This document shows, in pieces, positions 13,709 to 22,632 of a DNA stretch of 27,249 nt; position 1 is the stretch's first letter, and every line of letters begins with the position of its first letter. The notes beneath the pieces were generated by a model. The model saw nothing but the letters and a program-made list of their open reading frames with translations. It had not been told where the DNA came from and did no database searches. This DNA comes from Desulfobacterales bacterium. Lineage in GTDB: Bacteria; Desulfobacterota; Desulfobacteria; Desulfobacterales; RPRI01. Location: assembly GCA_030689795.1 (NCBI GenBank), contig JAUYEO010000167.1:1-27249 (forward strand), in the 5' to 3' direction. The translations under genes and the position numbers were made by a program.

Positions 13709-16693
13709 ATGAACAAAACAACCGACGGAAATAATGAAAATATCTTTGAGGGAGAGATGCTTTCGGGCTATGGCGTGAAGCGCGTTGTCCGGCTTCCTGA
13801 GATCAGCTCATTTTACTATGAGCTTGAGCATATAGCCACAGGCGCAGGGCACATCCACATAAGCAATAATGACAGAGAAAACACCTTTTGCGTTGCTTTC
13901 AAGACCGTGCCCGCCGATTCAACCGGAGTTGCCCATATACTTGAGCACACCGTATTATGCGGCTCCCGGAAATTTTCGGTGCGCGACCCTTTCTTTTCGA
14001 TGATCAAAAGAAGCCTTAATACATTTATGAACGCTTTCACGGCGTCGGACTGGACTATGTATCCTTTTTCAACTCAGAACAAAAAAGACTTCTATAATCT
14101 CATGGATGTATATCTGGACGCCGCTTTTTTCCCGCTCATAGACGAGCTTAGTTTCAGGCAGGAGGGGCACCGCCTTGAGATGGAAGAGGGAGATGTGAAC
14201 GGAAAGGAACCTTGTCTCGTTTACAAGGGAGTGGTTTATAACGAGATGAAGGGAGCGATGTCGTCCCCCGACCAGGTCCTGTCCCGGTCGGTATTGAATG
14301 CCCTCTACCCTTTAACCACATACGGTTTCAATTCCGGGGGAGATCCCGCCGAAATACCGTCCCTTACCTACGAGCATCTTAAAAGGTTTCACAGAAGGCA
14401 TTACCATCCCAGCAATTCCTTTTTCTATACCTACGGGAATATGCCGCTACGGGAAAGTCTTTCGTTCATCGAGGAAAAAGTATTGAATAAATTCGAGCGG
14501 ACAGACCCCGGCACGGTTGTTCCGGCTCATCCCAGATGGATCGAACCGAAAAAAACCCGGTATTACTATCCGCTGGCAAAAAATGAAGATCCATTGAAAA
14601 AGAACCAGGTCTGCATAGCGTGGCTGACATCGGACATAAACGACATTTTCGAAGTGCTGGTGCTGGTGCTGCTCGAGCACATTCTTCTCGGGAACGCCTC
14701 TTCTCCCCTCCGCAAAGCGCTCATAGATTCGGGACTCGGATCTTCCCTTTGCGATTCGTCCGGGTATGATCCCGGAAACAGGGATACTATGTTTGTCTGC
14801 GGCCTGAAGGATGTCGGGGAATCGGATGCCGGAGAGATTGAAAGGATAGTCTTTGAAACGCTTTCAGAACTTGCCGGAAAGGGAATAGATAAAAAGCTTA
14901 TAGAATCGGCAATTCACCAGATAGAATTTCACCGGAAAGAGATAACAAACACCCCGTATCCATACGGAATAAAAATCATGCTTTCTTTTGCGGGAACAAG
15001 GCTTCACGGAGGTGATCCGTCAAGGATACTCAACCTTGATGAAGACCTGAACAGGCTCCGGGAGGAATTGTCGAAAGGGCCTCTTTTTGAAAACAGGATA
15101 AGAAAGTATTTCATCGGCAACCCCCACAGGGTGCTTTTAACGCTTGTTCCGGATCATGACATGGAGCAAAGAGAGAACACGCGTGTGGCGGAAGAGCTTG
15201 AAAGGATAAAGTCTGGTTCAAGTAAAAGCGATATTGGGAAAATTAATAATGACGCAACGTGCCTTGAAGCGCTCCAGGGTAAAAAAGAGGATCTATCCTG
15301 CCTTCCGACCCTTGAGATTTCGGATATACCTCCTTCGGTGGAGGATGTTAAGGAGTCTGCTTCATACGGCGTTATCCCGGTTTCATGCTATGAGCAGCCC
15401 ACGGGAGGAATTTGTTACTTTACCGCGGCAGCCGGGACGGGATTAGCTGATGAGAAGCTGATGCAGCTTGTTCCCTTTTTTTGTTTTGCTTTTTCCAGGA
15501 CAGGCACCACCGTCAGAAATTATTCGGAGATGGCGCAGCGTATCGACGCCTATACCGGCGGAATCGGCCTTTCAGCAAATGCAAGGACCGGATTCGGAAT
15601 ATCCGGCTCCTGTGTTCCGTTTGTCTCTTTTAACGGGAAATGCCTTGCAAGAAATATCGACATGATGTTTGACATAATTAAAGAGCTTGTCTTCAAGCAT
15701 GATTTTTATGACCTTGTCCGTTTGAAAAATCTTCTTCTTGAATACAAGGCCGGTCTCGAATCTATGGTTGTGCCCGGCGGGCACAGGCTGGCCATTTCCC
15801 TTGCGTCCCGGAATTTATCAAACACTTCGGCATTAAATGAGAAATGGAACGGAATTCATCAGCTCCTTTTTATAAAAAAACTTACCGAAGATCTTTCCGG
15901 CGAAAAATTACAGTTGCTTGCAGACGACCTTGCTTTAATCGCTTCCGAAATCATGACAGGAAAGAATTTTAAAACGGCGGTCATAGGCGACGGACGTGCG
16001 CTTTCCGCTGCGCTTCCGCATACTCTTTCCCTCAGGGAAGGGCTTCCGGAAGGCATCCGCGACTCATTTTCGTTAAACGGTGTTTCGACAGGTAAAGATA
16101 CGCCTAATGAGGGATGGAGCACGTCATCGGCTGTCTCTTTCGTGGCCTGTGTTTTTCAGGCAGTCCGCATGGAGCATGAAGACGCGCCTGTACTTGCTGT
16201 TACCGGGAAGATGCTCAAGTCGATGTACCTTCACCGTGAGATCCGTGAAAAAGGAGGGGCATACGGCGGGTATTCGATTTACAGTCCGGAAGACGGCATC
16301 TTCTCTTATGCTTCCTACAGGGATCCGCACATAATCAACACACTGAAGGTTTACAGGGAAGCGCCGGCATTCATAAGGGCGGGAAACTTTTGCGATGAAG
16401 ATGTAAAAGAGGCCATTTTGCAGGTCTGCTCCGAAACCGATAAGCCTGATCCGCCGGGTCCGGCGGCAAGAAAGGCGTTTTATCGGAAAATCGTTTCTCT
16501 TTCGGATGATCTGAGGGGGCGTTATAAAAGCGGGGTTCTTGCAGTAACCAGGGAAAAAGTGATAGAAGCGGCGGAAAAATATTTAGGTGATAACAAAAAA
16601 AACAGCGGAGTCGCGGTTATATCGGGTGAAGAAAAGCTTAAATCGGCCAACGAACAGCTTGGAGATTCGGCTTTGAAGCTTTTCAGAATTTAA
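13709..16693 (+). CDS. M16C insulinase-family metallopeptidase (presequence-protease/PreP-like)
   Basis: A 994-residue zinc peptidase of the single-chain PreP/Cym1 type. The inverted zinc motif HxxEH is HILEH at residues 76-80 (His76, Glu79, His80). The third ligand is Glu179 in VVYNEMKGAM, 100 residues later as expected. The M16C-associated middle region and a second, inactive peptidase-like half follow, with REKGGAYGGYSIY near 845-857 corresponding to the substrate-binding Arg/Tyr segment. Length (about 970-1000 aa) is typical. These enzymes degrade short unfolded peptides in a closed chamber. No signal peptide is visible, so it should be cytoplasmic. AGGA lies about 8 nt before the ATG. 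It stands alone, with the G-rich repeat upstream and inverted repeats downstream. Confidence 0.95.
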   Translation: MNKTTDGNNENIFEGEMLSGYGVKRVVRLPEISSFYYELEHIATGAGHIHISNNDRENTFCVAFKTVPADSTGVAHILEHTVLCGSRKFSVRDPFFSMIKRSLNTFMNAFTASDWTMYPFSTQNKKDFYNLMDVYLDAAFFPLIDELSFRQEGHRLEMEEGDVNGKEPCLVYKGVVYNEMKGAMSSPDQVLSRSVLNALYPLTTYGFNSGGDPAEIPSLTYEHLKRFHRRHYHPSNSFFYTYGNMPLRESLSFIEEKVLNKFERTDPGTVVPAHPRWIEPKKTRYYYPLAKNEDPLKKNQVCIAWLTSDINDIFEVLVLVLLEHILLGNASSPLRKALIDSGLGSSLCDSSGYDPGNRDTMFVCGLKDVGESDAGEIERIVFETLSELAGKGIDKKLIESAIHQIEFHRKEITNTPYPYGIKIMLSFAGTRLHGGDPSRILNLDEDLNRLREELSKGPLFENRIRKYFIGNPHRVLLTLVPDHDMEQRENTRVAEELERIKSGSSKSDIGKINNDATCLEALQGKKEDLSCLPTLEISDIPPSVEDVKESASYGVIPVSCYEQPTGGICYFTAAAGTGLADEKLMQLVPFFCFAFSRTGTTVRNYSEMAQRIDAYTGGIGLSANARTGFGISGSCVPFVSFNGKCLARNIDMMFDIIKELVFKHDFYDLVRLKNLLLEYKAGLESMVVPGGHRLAISLASRNLSNTSALNEKWNGIHQLLFIKKLTEDLSGEKLQLLADDLALIASEIMTGKNFKTAVIGDGRALSAALPHTLSLREGLPEGIRDSFSLNGVSTGKDTPNEGWSTSSAVSFVACVFQAVRMEHEDAPVLAVTGKMLKSMYLHREIREKGGAYGGYSIYSPEDGIFSYASYRDPHIINTLKVYREAPAFIRAGNFCDEDVKEAILQVCSETDKPDPPGPAARKAFYRKIVSLSDDLRGRYKSGVLAVTREKVIEAAEKYLGDNKKNSGVAVISGEEKLKSANEQLGDSALKLFRI

Positions 16694-16715
16694 TCGAAAC
16701 CCCGCTGAACGCATT

Positions 16716-16827
16716 CTCCGCCGAAGGTCCGCCGAGGCAGACTTGCGGCGGAGTTAGCGAGCGAATTATAAGCAGACACTATTCCCTACGGTCGAAGATT
16801 CTCCATTGCTTGCCGCGGGGAATCTTC
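16716..16827. terminator. Two inverted repeats between convergent genes, possible terminators
   Basis: CTCCGCCG (16716-16723) pairs with CGGCGGAG (16746-16753), with another TCCGCCG at 16728 able to compete. GAAGATTCTCC (16794-16804) pairs with GGGGAATCTTC (16817-16827) with one G-T pair. Both lie between the 3' ends of the M16C peptidase and the DUF2520 gene, where terminators are expected. Neither is followed by a clean T-run, so this is tentative. Confidence 0.4.
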
Positions 16828-17710
16828 AATCCTGAAAAAGTTTTTTAAGGTTTCCGCAAACCGTATCGCTCGGCGTTCCTTTTCCCTTCGCAACCTCTAC
16901 GGTATAGAGCCCCAATATCTTGTAAAGGTGAAGAAGATGCGGTGTTTTGGATCCGATTTCGAGGAGATGATTTTCAATCGTTTGAATATCGCCTCTTGCG
17001 ATAGGGCCGGTCAGGGCATCACGGACGCCCATTTTTTCGATGTTTGAGAGCGTGCCTTCGATGAGCGGCTTTAAACCCCTGAAGGCGTCATTATCCGGAA
17101 CACCTGCTTTGCGTATGAGGCTCAGTGACAGATCAATGAGCGTTGCGAGGTAATTTGACGCAACAACAGCGGAAGCATGGTAAAGAATTTTGGCTTCCGT
17201 CTGTATGGTGACGCAGCCTGAGCCGAGATCTGCAGCAACCAGACTTGCGGCGTCTATTGCTTTTTTATCGCCTTCGACTGATGTCACGATGCCTGAAAAG
17301 GGATTATGGGAATATTCAGTTGAGGCAAAGCTTTGCAGAGGGTGCATGGAGCCTATGCTCGCCCCGCAGTTTTTTGCCGCGAGAAGCACGGTTGATGTAA
17401 GCGCTCCGCTGCAATGGAGGACGACCGAACCGGAGTTGAAGCCGTTTTTCACCGCGATGCAGTCACAGGCCTCTTTTATCGTTCCATCGGGTGTTGTTAT
17501 GAAGACTATATCAGCCTTCCGCGTTACTTCCCATGCGGTATCTGTGTAATTGACGGAACCTGTCAGGTCCGCGACTCTTTTTGCTGAAGAGAGGCTTTTG
17601 CTGGCAAGGCCGGCCGGAATGTAGCCGGCTTCAGCAAGATATTTGGCAAGGGCGGTGCCCACCCTGCCGCATCCGACTATTGCAAATGAGGGTTTCATGG
17701 ATTTATTCAC
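16826..17710 (-). CDS. Rossmann-like and DUF2520 domain oxidoreductase, candidate PanG-type ketopantoate reductase
   Basis: A 294-residue protein with an N-terminal NAD(P)-binding Rossmann fold (FAIVGCGRVGTALAKYL, GxGxxG at ~13-18; later ADIVFITTPDGTI) and the C-terminal helical DUF2520 domain (GSMHPLQSFA near 120, then AVVASNYLATL). The family resembles F420-dependent or 6-phosphogluconate-type dehydrogenases. It is transcribed divergently from panB. From memory, PanG of Francisella, an alternative ketopantoate reductase, is of this general type. If that holds, this enzyme would reduce the PanB product with NADPH in pantothenate synthesis. That role is inferred from context. Start is uncertain: GTG at 17710 or ATG at 17698, neither with a good ribosome-binding site. 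Confidence 0.88.
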   Translation of the reverse strand: MNKSMKPSFAIVGCGRVGTALAKYLAEAGYIPAGLASKSLSSAKRVADLTGSVNYTDTAWEVTRKADIVFITTPDGTIKEACDCIAVKNGFNSGSVVLHCSGALTSTVLLAAKNCGASIGSMHPLQSFASTEYSHNPFSGIVTSVEGDKKAIDAASLVAADLGSGCVTIQTEAKILYHASAVVASNYLATLIDLSLSLIRKAGVPDNDAFRGLKPLIEGTLSNIEKMGVRDALTGPIARGDIQTIENHLLEIGSKTPHLLHLYKILGLYTVEVAKGKGTPSDTVCGNLKKLFQD

Positions 17711-17739
17711 TTTTTTGACATAGCAGCATCGAGATGATA

Positions 17740-17768
17740 TTTATAATCAGATGATGTTATGCTTACAA
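17740..17768 (-). promoter_or_regulatory. Probable promoter of the DUF2520 gene
   Basis: On the minus strand, TTGTAA (17768-17763) and TATAAA (17745-17740) are separated by 17 bp, about 30 bp before the gene start. A TATAAT on the plus strand (17742-17747) overlaps it and could be the -10 for panB, but its nearest TTGACA (17715-17720) is 21 bp away. Confidence 0.45.
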
Positions 17769-17831
17769 TAGTTGAGATTCTCATGCAAGAATGAAAAGAT
17801 AAAAGTTGAAGGGTAAAAGGAGGAAAGGAAG

Positions 17832-18710
17832 ATGGAACCAAAAAAGATGACTGCTCCGGATTTAAAGGAAAAGAAAAAAAGCGGTAGAAAGATAACGATG
17901 CTCACCGCATATGATTATCCAACCGCTCTTCTTGTCGACAGGGCCGGGATTGATGCCATTCTCGTGGGGGATTCCCTCGGCATGGTCGTGCTCGGCTACA
18001 GGGACACGGTTTCTGTTACGATGGAGGAAATGCTTCATCACACAAAAGCTGTTTCTTCCGCGGTCAGGAGCGCGCTTGTGATAGGCGATATGCCCTTCGG
18101 TTCATATAACGTCTCGGTGAAAAAGGCGATCGAGAATGCGAACAGGATGATGAAGGAAGCGCACGCGGACTGCATCAAGCTTGAGGGCGGACGATCAATG
18201 GCTCCTCTTGCCGGGGCGATTGTAAGAGCCGGCATTCCCGTCCAGGGGCATATCGGCCTTACACCGCAGACCGCTTCTTCTCTCGGCGGATTCAAGGTGC
18301 AGGGAAAAAGCTTTGAGGCTGCAAAAGCACTTATTGAGGATGCGAAAGCTCTTGAAGATGCCGGTTGTTTCTCGATAGTGCTTGAAGCTATTCCTTCTCC
18401 CATAGCAAAGATAATCACGGAAAAAGTTTCTATACCTACGATAGGAATAGGCGCAGGTATCGACTGTGACGGGCAGGTTCTTGTAATCCATGACCTCATC
18501 GGTCTTTTCGAGAGGTTTACGCCCAAGTTCGTCAAGCAGTATGCCAAAATCAGCGAGGATATACTTTCGGCCGTCAGCCGGTATAAATCTGATGTCGAGA
18601 ATATGAAATTTCCAGAGGAAAAGCACGGCTTTTCCATGAATGAAAAAGAGCTCGAAAAACTGAAAACAAAAAAAAGAGTCCGTTCATCAACTAAAAGGAC
18701 ACCGGCGTAA
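17832..18710 (+). CDS. panB: 3-methyl-2-oxobutanoate hydroxymethyltransferase (ketopantoate hydroxymethyltransferase)
   Basis: A 292-residue TIM-barrel enzyme that transfers a hydroxymethyl group from 5,10-methylene-tetrahydrofolate to 2-oxoisovalerate, the first step of pantothenate (coenzyme A) synthesis. Conserved segments are ITMLTAYDYP (21-30), VGDSLGMVVLG (45-55), GDMPFGSY (85-92), KLEGG (116-120) and VQGHIGLTPQ (137-146). Expected metal ligands Asp47, Asp86 and Glu118 and the general base Glu185 are all present. The last ~25 residues form a Lys/Arg-rich tail (KLKTKKRVRSSTKR) beyond the usual end, probably non-catalytic. A strong GGAGG lies about 10 nt before the ATG. panC and panD are not in the window. 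The divergent DUF2520 gene may supply the next step. Confidence 0.97.
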   Translation: MEPKKMTAPDLKEKKKSGRKITMLTAYDYPTALLVDRAGIDAILVGDSLGMVVLGYRDTVSVTMEEMLHHTKAVSSAVRSALVIGDMPFGSYNVSVKKAIENANRMMKEAHADCIKLEGGRSMAPLAGAIVRAGIPVQGHIGLTPQTASSLGGFKVQGKSFEAAKALIEDAKALEDAGCFSIVLEAIPSPIAKIITEKVSIPTIGIGAGIDCDGQVLVIHDLIGLFERFTPKFVKQYAKISEDILSAVSRYKSDVENMKFPEEKHGFSMNEKELEKLKTKKRVRSSTKRTPA

Positions 18711-18894
18711 CATCCGATATTGAAATGCAAAGAGAGAAAACATAATTATTGACTAAGTGGCGGGTGCTGGAATAGATAAACTTGTTTTAATGAAGATTTA
18801 TATACAAACGATACTGATGATACCACAATAAAGTCGTTATATTACGAGTTAGTTTATGATATGGAACAGAATATTTGGGAGTTTAAAATAAGAG

Positions 18895-20154
18895 ATGATA
18901 CAGTTAATCAGAGGTTTTAAGGACATACTTCCGGGAGAAACCGGTCTCTGGCAGAAGATTGAAAAGACCGCAGCCTCCCTTTTTGAAGATTTCGGGTTTT
19001 GCGAGATTCGCCTTCCAATTCTCGAGCATACGGAGCTTTTCTCAAGGAGCATAGGTAAAGATACCGATATTGTTGAAAAAGAGATGTATACTTTTGCCGA
19101 CATAAAGGGTGATTTTGTCACCATGCGCCCGGAAGCCACAGCATCGATTGTGAGGGCTTATATTCAGCACAGGCTTTATGCTGTCGATCCTGTCCAGAAA
19201 TTATACACAATAGGCCCGATGTTCCGGAGGGAGAGACCGCAAAAGGGAAGATACAGACAGTTTTATCAGATAAATGCGGAGGTCTTAGGAGTCGAATCAC
19301 CTCTTGTCGATGCCGAGCTGATATTCATGCTGGCCGAACTCTTTAAAAGACTCTCCGTTTCGGATATCAGCGTACATTTGAACAGCCTCGGATGCCCCAA
19401 ATGCCGTCCGGGTTTTACACGGGCCCTTCAGAGGTTCCTGTCAAAAGTTACGACACAGCTTTGTGCCGACTGCCAGAAGAGGAAGGATAAAAACCCGCTG
19501 AGGGTTCTTGACTGCAAGGTGCTGGCATGCCGTGAAGCGGTTGCGGATGCACCTGCCATGATAGACCACTTGTGCGGGGAGTGCGAGGCTCATTTTGCAA
19601 CAGTCAAAAACTCACTGAATAACCTGAGCGTTCAGTTTGAAATCGACAGGCGTCTCGTGAGAGGGCTTGATTATTACACGAGGACCACCTTTGAGATCCA
19701 GACCGGCTCGCTGGGCGCCCAGAGCGCTGTTGCCGGCGGCGGACGATATGACGGGCTGATAGAGTCTCTCGGCGGGCCGGCCCAGCCTGCAATAGGCTTT
19801 GCGATAGGACTTGACAGGCTTGCCGAGATAGTTGACGCAAACAATAAAGAGACTGCCGGCGGGATAGATCTTTTTATAGCCGCCCTCGGGGAGAAAGCTA
19901 AAACGGCTGCCCTCAAATGGGCATGCGATCTCAGCCGTTGCGGGATAAAAACCGAGGCTAATTTTTCGGATAAAGGGCTGAAAGGGCTGATGAAAAGGGC
20001 GGACAGACTCGGGGCCAGGCATGTTCTGATTGCAGGTGATAAGGAGCTTGATGAAGGTGTCGCCGTTTTGAGGAATATGTCGACGAAGGAACAGGTTTCC
20101 GTTAAAGTCGAAGGGATCATCGATACTCTTAAATCAAAACTGACGGCTTCGTAA
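18895..20154 (+). CDS. hisS: Histidyl-tRNA synthetase
   Basis: A 419-residue class II synthetase that charges tRNA-His. N-terminal IRGFKDILPGE, motif 2 region with GPMFRRERPQKGRYRQFYQ (~102-120), the HisA signature RGLDYYTRTTFE near 260, and AIGFAIGLDRL (motif 3) are all intact, followed by the anticodon-binding domain (~320-415). A Cys cluster (CPKC, CADC, CKVLAC, CGEC) occurs in the insertion domain, as in many bacterial HisRS, and could bind zinc. The start has only a weak ribosome-binding site (GGGAG 18 nt upstream). The last three codons (Thr-Ala-Ser) and the TAA stop come from the 128-bp repeated element inserted at the gene end. aspS follows in the same direction. Confidence 0.97.
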   Translation: MIQLIRGFKDILPGETGLWQKIEKTAASLFEDFGFCEIRLPILEHTELFSRSIGKDTDIVEKEMYTFADIKGDFVTMRPEATASIVRAYIQHRLYAVDPVQKLYTIGPMFRRERPQKGRYRQFYQINAEVLGVESPLVDAELIFMLAELFKRLSVSDISVHLNSLGCPKCRPGFTRALQRFLSKVTTQLCADCQKRKDKNPLRVLDCKVLACREAVADAPAMIDHLCGECEAHFATVKNSLNNLSVQFEIDRRLVRGLDYYTRTTFEIQTGSLGAQSAVAGGGRYDGLIESLGGPAQPAIGFAIGLDRLAEIVDANNKETAGGIDLFIAALGEKAKTAALKWACDLSRCGIKTEANFSDKGLKGLMKRADRLGARHVLIAGDKELDEGVAVLRNMSTKEQVSVKVEGIIDTLKSKLTAS

Positions 20155-20268
20155 AAAGTCATTCTGCTGTGTTGCGCTTCATCTTTCGTCATTGCAGCGT
20201 ACTGATAAGTACGCTTCATTCCTCAAGATTCGCGCGCCTTGCATAATGAGCTTTTTACTTTGCCGTCA
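20141..20268 (+). repeat. 128-bp imperfect-palindromic element, copy 1 (MITE/REP-like)
   Basis: Begins TGACGGCTTCGTAAAAAG and ends CTTTTTACTTTGCCGTCA, which are inverted repeats apart from four central bases. Much of the element matches its own reverse complement, and the centre is AGCGTACT-GATA-AGTACGCT (20196-20215). It has no ORF for a transposase. It is about 95% identical (six differences) to the copy at 24318. It overlaps the hisS 3' end and supplies its stop codon. No clear target-site duplication was found. Confidence 0.9.
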
Positions 20269-20328
20269 GAATTTGTGCTTACAACGAACTAGTCAATTTT
20301 AATATAGAATTTGAGAGGAGTCAATTAA

Positions 20329-22116
20329 TTGACCGATATACTTGGTGAAATGAGAAGAACCCATAACTGCTGCGAGCTTGTATCAGGTGATGCAGGTTCT
20401 GAAGTCGTTCTCATGGGATGGGTTCAGCGGAGAAGAGATCACGGAGGAGTGATATTTGTCGATCTGAGAGACAGGGAAGGAATTACGCAGGTTGTTTTCA
20501 ATCCCGATTTAGATAAGGAAGTACACGAAAAGGCCCATGCGATAAGAAGTGAATATGTAATAGGTATTCGTGGAAAAGTTTCGATGCGCCCCGAGGGGAT
20601 GTCAAATCCGAATCTTAAGACCGGAGAGATAGAAGTTTTTGCGACAGAACTTAAAATATTGAATGAAGCGGGCACCCCGCCATTTTTAATTGAAGACTCC
20701 GTGGATGTCTCTGAAAATGTGCGCCTCAAGTACAGGCACATCGATTTAAGGCGTCCGAATATTCAGAAAAATCTGATCTTAAGGCACAGAGCGGCGGCGT
20801 CCGTGCGGCAGTATCTTAACGGTCTCGGATTTATCGATATTGAAACGCCTGTTTTAACGAAAAGCACTCCTGAAGGCGCGCGGGATTACCTTGTGCCGAG
20901 CCGGGTCAACCCGGGGATGTTCTATGCGCTTCCGCAGTCTCCACAGCTTTTCAAGCAGCTTCTGATGATATCCGGTTTCGACAGGTACTACCAGATTGTC
21001 CGCTGCTTCAGGGATGAGGACTTAAGGGCCGACCGCCAGCCTGAATTCACCCAGATAGATCTCGAGATGAGTTTTGTGGGCGAAGAGGACGTCATGGGAG
21101 TCTCCGAAGGCATGATAAAGACTCTTTTCAAGGAGGTGCTCGGCAGGGATGTTGCCGTTCCGTTTCAGAGGCTCCCGTATAGAGAAGCGATGGACCGTTT
21201 CGGACTCGATAAGCCGGATCTTCGTTTCGGGCTCGAATTGAAAGATGTTTCGGATATCGTAAAGACCTCCGGGCTCAAGGTCTTTGCTGGTGTTGTTGAA
21301 AAAGGCGGGATGGTAAAAGCTTTAAACGCAAAGGGATGCGTTGAGTTTTCAAGAAAAGAGATAGATGATCTTACCGAATTTGCGGCCGTATATAAAGCTA
21401 AGGGGCTAGCCTGGATTAAGGTGAAAGAAGACGGGTGGCAGTCTCCGATTGCAAAATTTTTTACTGATGAGGAAAAGGATAGACTGGCAAAACGCATCGA
21501 TATGGAGACAGACGACCTTGTTTTTTTTGTGGCCGACCAGTCCAAAATCGCAAATGACGCGCTGGGGCATTTAAGGAATCATCTGGCCGGAAAACTGAAA
21601 CTGATAGATGAAAACGAGTTCAGGTTCCTCTGGGTCACTCACTTTCCGATGATGGAATATGATGAAACGGAGAAGAGATACCAGGCGATGCACCACCCGT
21701 TTACAGCGCCCCTTGAGGAAGATTACGGGCTGCTTAAGGAGAATCCGCTTGCAGTCCGTTCAAGAGCCTATGACCTTGTTCTAAACGGCTCTGAAATCGG
21801 GGGAGGGAGCATACGTATTCATCAGAAGAAATTGCAGGAAAAAGTTTTCGAGACTCTCGGCATGTTACCGGAATCATACAATGAAAAATTCGGTTTTCTT
21901 CTTTCCGCGCTTGATTCCGGAGCTCCGCCGCACGGAGGCATCGCCTTTGGATTAGACAGGCTGGTCATGATATTATGCGGCGAGTCCTCCATAAGAGATG
22001 TCATAGCCTTCCCGAAGACACAGAAGGCGTCGTGTCTTCTTACCAATGCGCCGTCTGAAACGAGCAGAGCGCAGCTTGATGACCTTTGCCTTAGAATCAA
22101 AACAGTCAAAGCGTGA
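20329..22116 (+). CDS. aspS: Aspartyl-tRNA synthetase, probably non-discriminating (Asp/Asn)
   Basis: A 595-residue bacterial-type class II synthetase: OB-fold anticodon domain (~1-110), catalytic core with FRDEDLRADRQPEFTQID (motif 2, ~225), the bacterial GAD insertion (~290-420), and GIAFGLDRLVMIL (motif 3). In the anticodon domain it has His38 in RRRDHGG and Gly90 in RPEGMSNP. At the matching positions the non-discriminating AspRS of Pseudomonas aeruginosa has His31 and Gly81, whereas the Asp-specific E. coli enzyme has RRRDLGS. I therefore expect it to make both Asp-tRNA-Asp and Asp-tRNA-Asn. The start is a TTG at 20329, with GAGAGGAG 8 nt upstream. The first ATG (codon 8) has no such site. 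A tRNA-Asn gene lies at 26763. Confidence 0.96.
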   Translation: MTDILGEMRRTHNCCELVSGDAGSEVVLMGWVQRRRDHGGVIFVDLRDREGITQVVFNPDLDKEVHEKAHAIRSEYVIGIRGKVSMRPEGMSNPNLKTGEIEVFATELKILNEAGTPPFLIEDSVDVSENVRLKYRHIDLRRPNIQKNLILRHRAAASVRQYLNGLGFIDIETPVLTKSTPEGARDYLVPSRVNPGMFYALPQSPQLFKQLLMISGFDRYYQIVRCFRDEDLRADRQPEFTQIDLEMSFVGEEDVMGVSEGMIKTLFKEVLGRDVAVPFQRLPYREAMDRFGLDKPDLRFGLELKDVSDIVKTSGLKVFAGVVEKGGMVKALNAKGCVEFSRKEIDDLTEFAAVYKAKGLAWIKVKEDGWQSPIAKFFTDEEKDRLAKRIDMETDDLVFFVADQSKIANDALGHLRNHLAGKLKLIDENEFRFLWVTHFPMMEYDETEKRYQAMHHPFTAPLEEDYGLLKENPLAVRSRAYDLVLNGSEIGGGSIRIHQKKLQEKVFETLGMLPESYNEKFGFLLSALDSGAPPHGGIAFGLDRLVMILCGESSIRDVIAFPKTQKASCLLTNAPSETSRAQLDDLCLRIKTVKA

Positions 22117-22265
22117 CGGTCTTATTGATAAACACGGCCGCAGGCTTAAATGACATCCTTGATCAAAGCTCCGGGAAAGAATTCATAAATGAGATGCTCT
22201 CCTCCGTCCGGATGGAAACCGCTTCTTTTCAGGAACATCAACGAGTAACGAATCCTTCAATATAG
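22113..22265 (+). CDS. Possible small coupled ORF downstream of aspS (50 aa)
   Basis: A GTG at 22113 overlaps the aspS stop (GTGA) and opens a 50-codon frame, VTVLLINTAAGLNDILDQSS..., ending TAG at 22263-22265. It has no recognisable domain and no separate ribosome-binding site, so translation would depend on re-initiation. It could be the worn-down start of a lost gene or chance. Nothing else is visible in the 179 bases before the next gene. Confidence 0.25.
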   Translation: MTVLLINTAAGLNDILDQSSGKEFINEMLSSVRMETASFQEHQRVTNPSI

Positions 22266-22295
22266 TTGTAAAATGAACTTACAAGGAGTCCTTAT

Positions 22296-22631
22296 ATGAC
22301 GCGTAATTATTACGAATCCGGGGATCTTGCGGATTTTCCGAACATAGCGGAACATGCGCAGGAACAGGGGAAGAAATTTTTCGATTATTACGGCGCATCG
22401 ACTTCGGCCGGAAAGCTGAGCGAGCGTGAAAAGTCGCTGATAGCCCTCGCCGTGGCTATGACACAGAATTGTCCATATTGTATTGACGCCTATACAAACA
22501 AGTGCCTCTCCCTGGGAATCGGAGAAGATGAGATGATGGAAGCAGTGCATGTTGGCGCCGCAATGATGGCCGGAATCACACTCGTCCACTCTACCCAGAT
22601 GAGAAAAATCATAAAGAAAAAGGCCATGTAA
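22296..22631 (+). CDS. AhpD/CMD-family protein associated with arsenosugar (rSAM/selenodomain) clusters
   Basis: A 111-residue all-helical protein of the carboxymuconolactone decarboxylase/AhpD superfamily. It has the redox CxxC as NCPYCIDAY (Cys59, Cys62), with Tyr66 where AhpD has a histidine, and a further Cys70 and His85. This variant is the form I associate with the arsenosugar-biosynthesis 'peroxidase-like' family found next to ArsS, and ArsS begins 1 bp after its stop codon, so the two are translationally coupled. AAGGAG lies about 7-8 nt before the ATG. It probably handles peroxide or thiol chemistry, or a reactive arsenical, in the pathway. Activity of this subfamily has not, to my knowledge, been settled. 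Confidence 0.88.
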   Translation: MTRNYYESGDLADFPNIAEHAQEQGKKFFDYYGASTSAGKLSEREKSLIALAVAMTQNCPYCIDAYTNKCLSLGIGEDEMMEAVHVGAAMMAGITLVHSTQMRKIIKKKAM

Positions 22632-22632
22632 T

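Noticed and set aside
17715..17747. TTGACA and TATAAT upstream of panB
   Set aside because: The spacing is 21 bp, too long for a usual sigma70 promoter.
20320..20333. GTCAATTAATTGAC perfect palindrome over the aspS TTG start
   Set aside because: AT-rich and only 14 bp with no loop; it may be chance, and no second site supports an operator.
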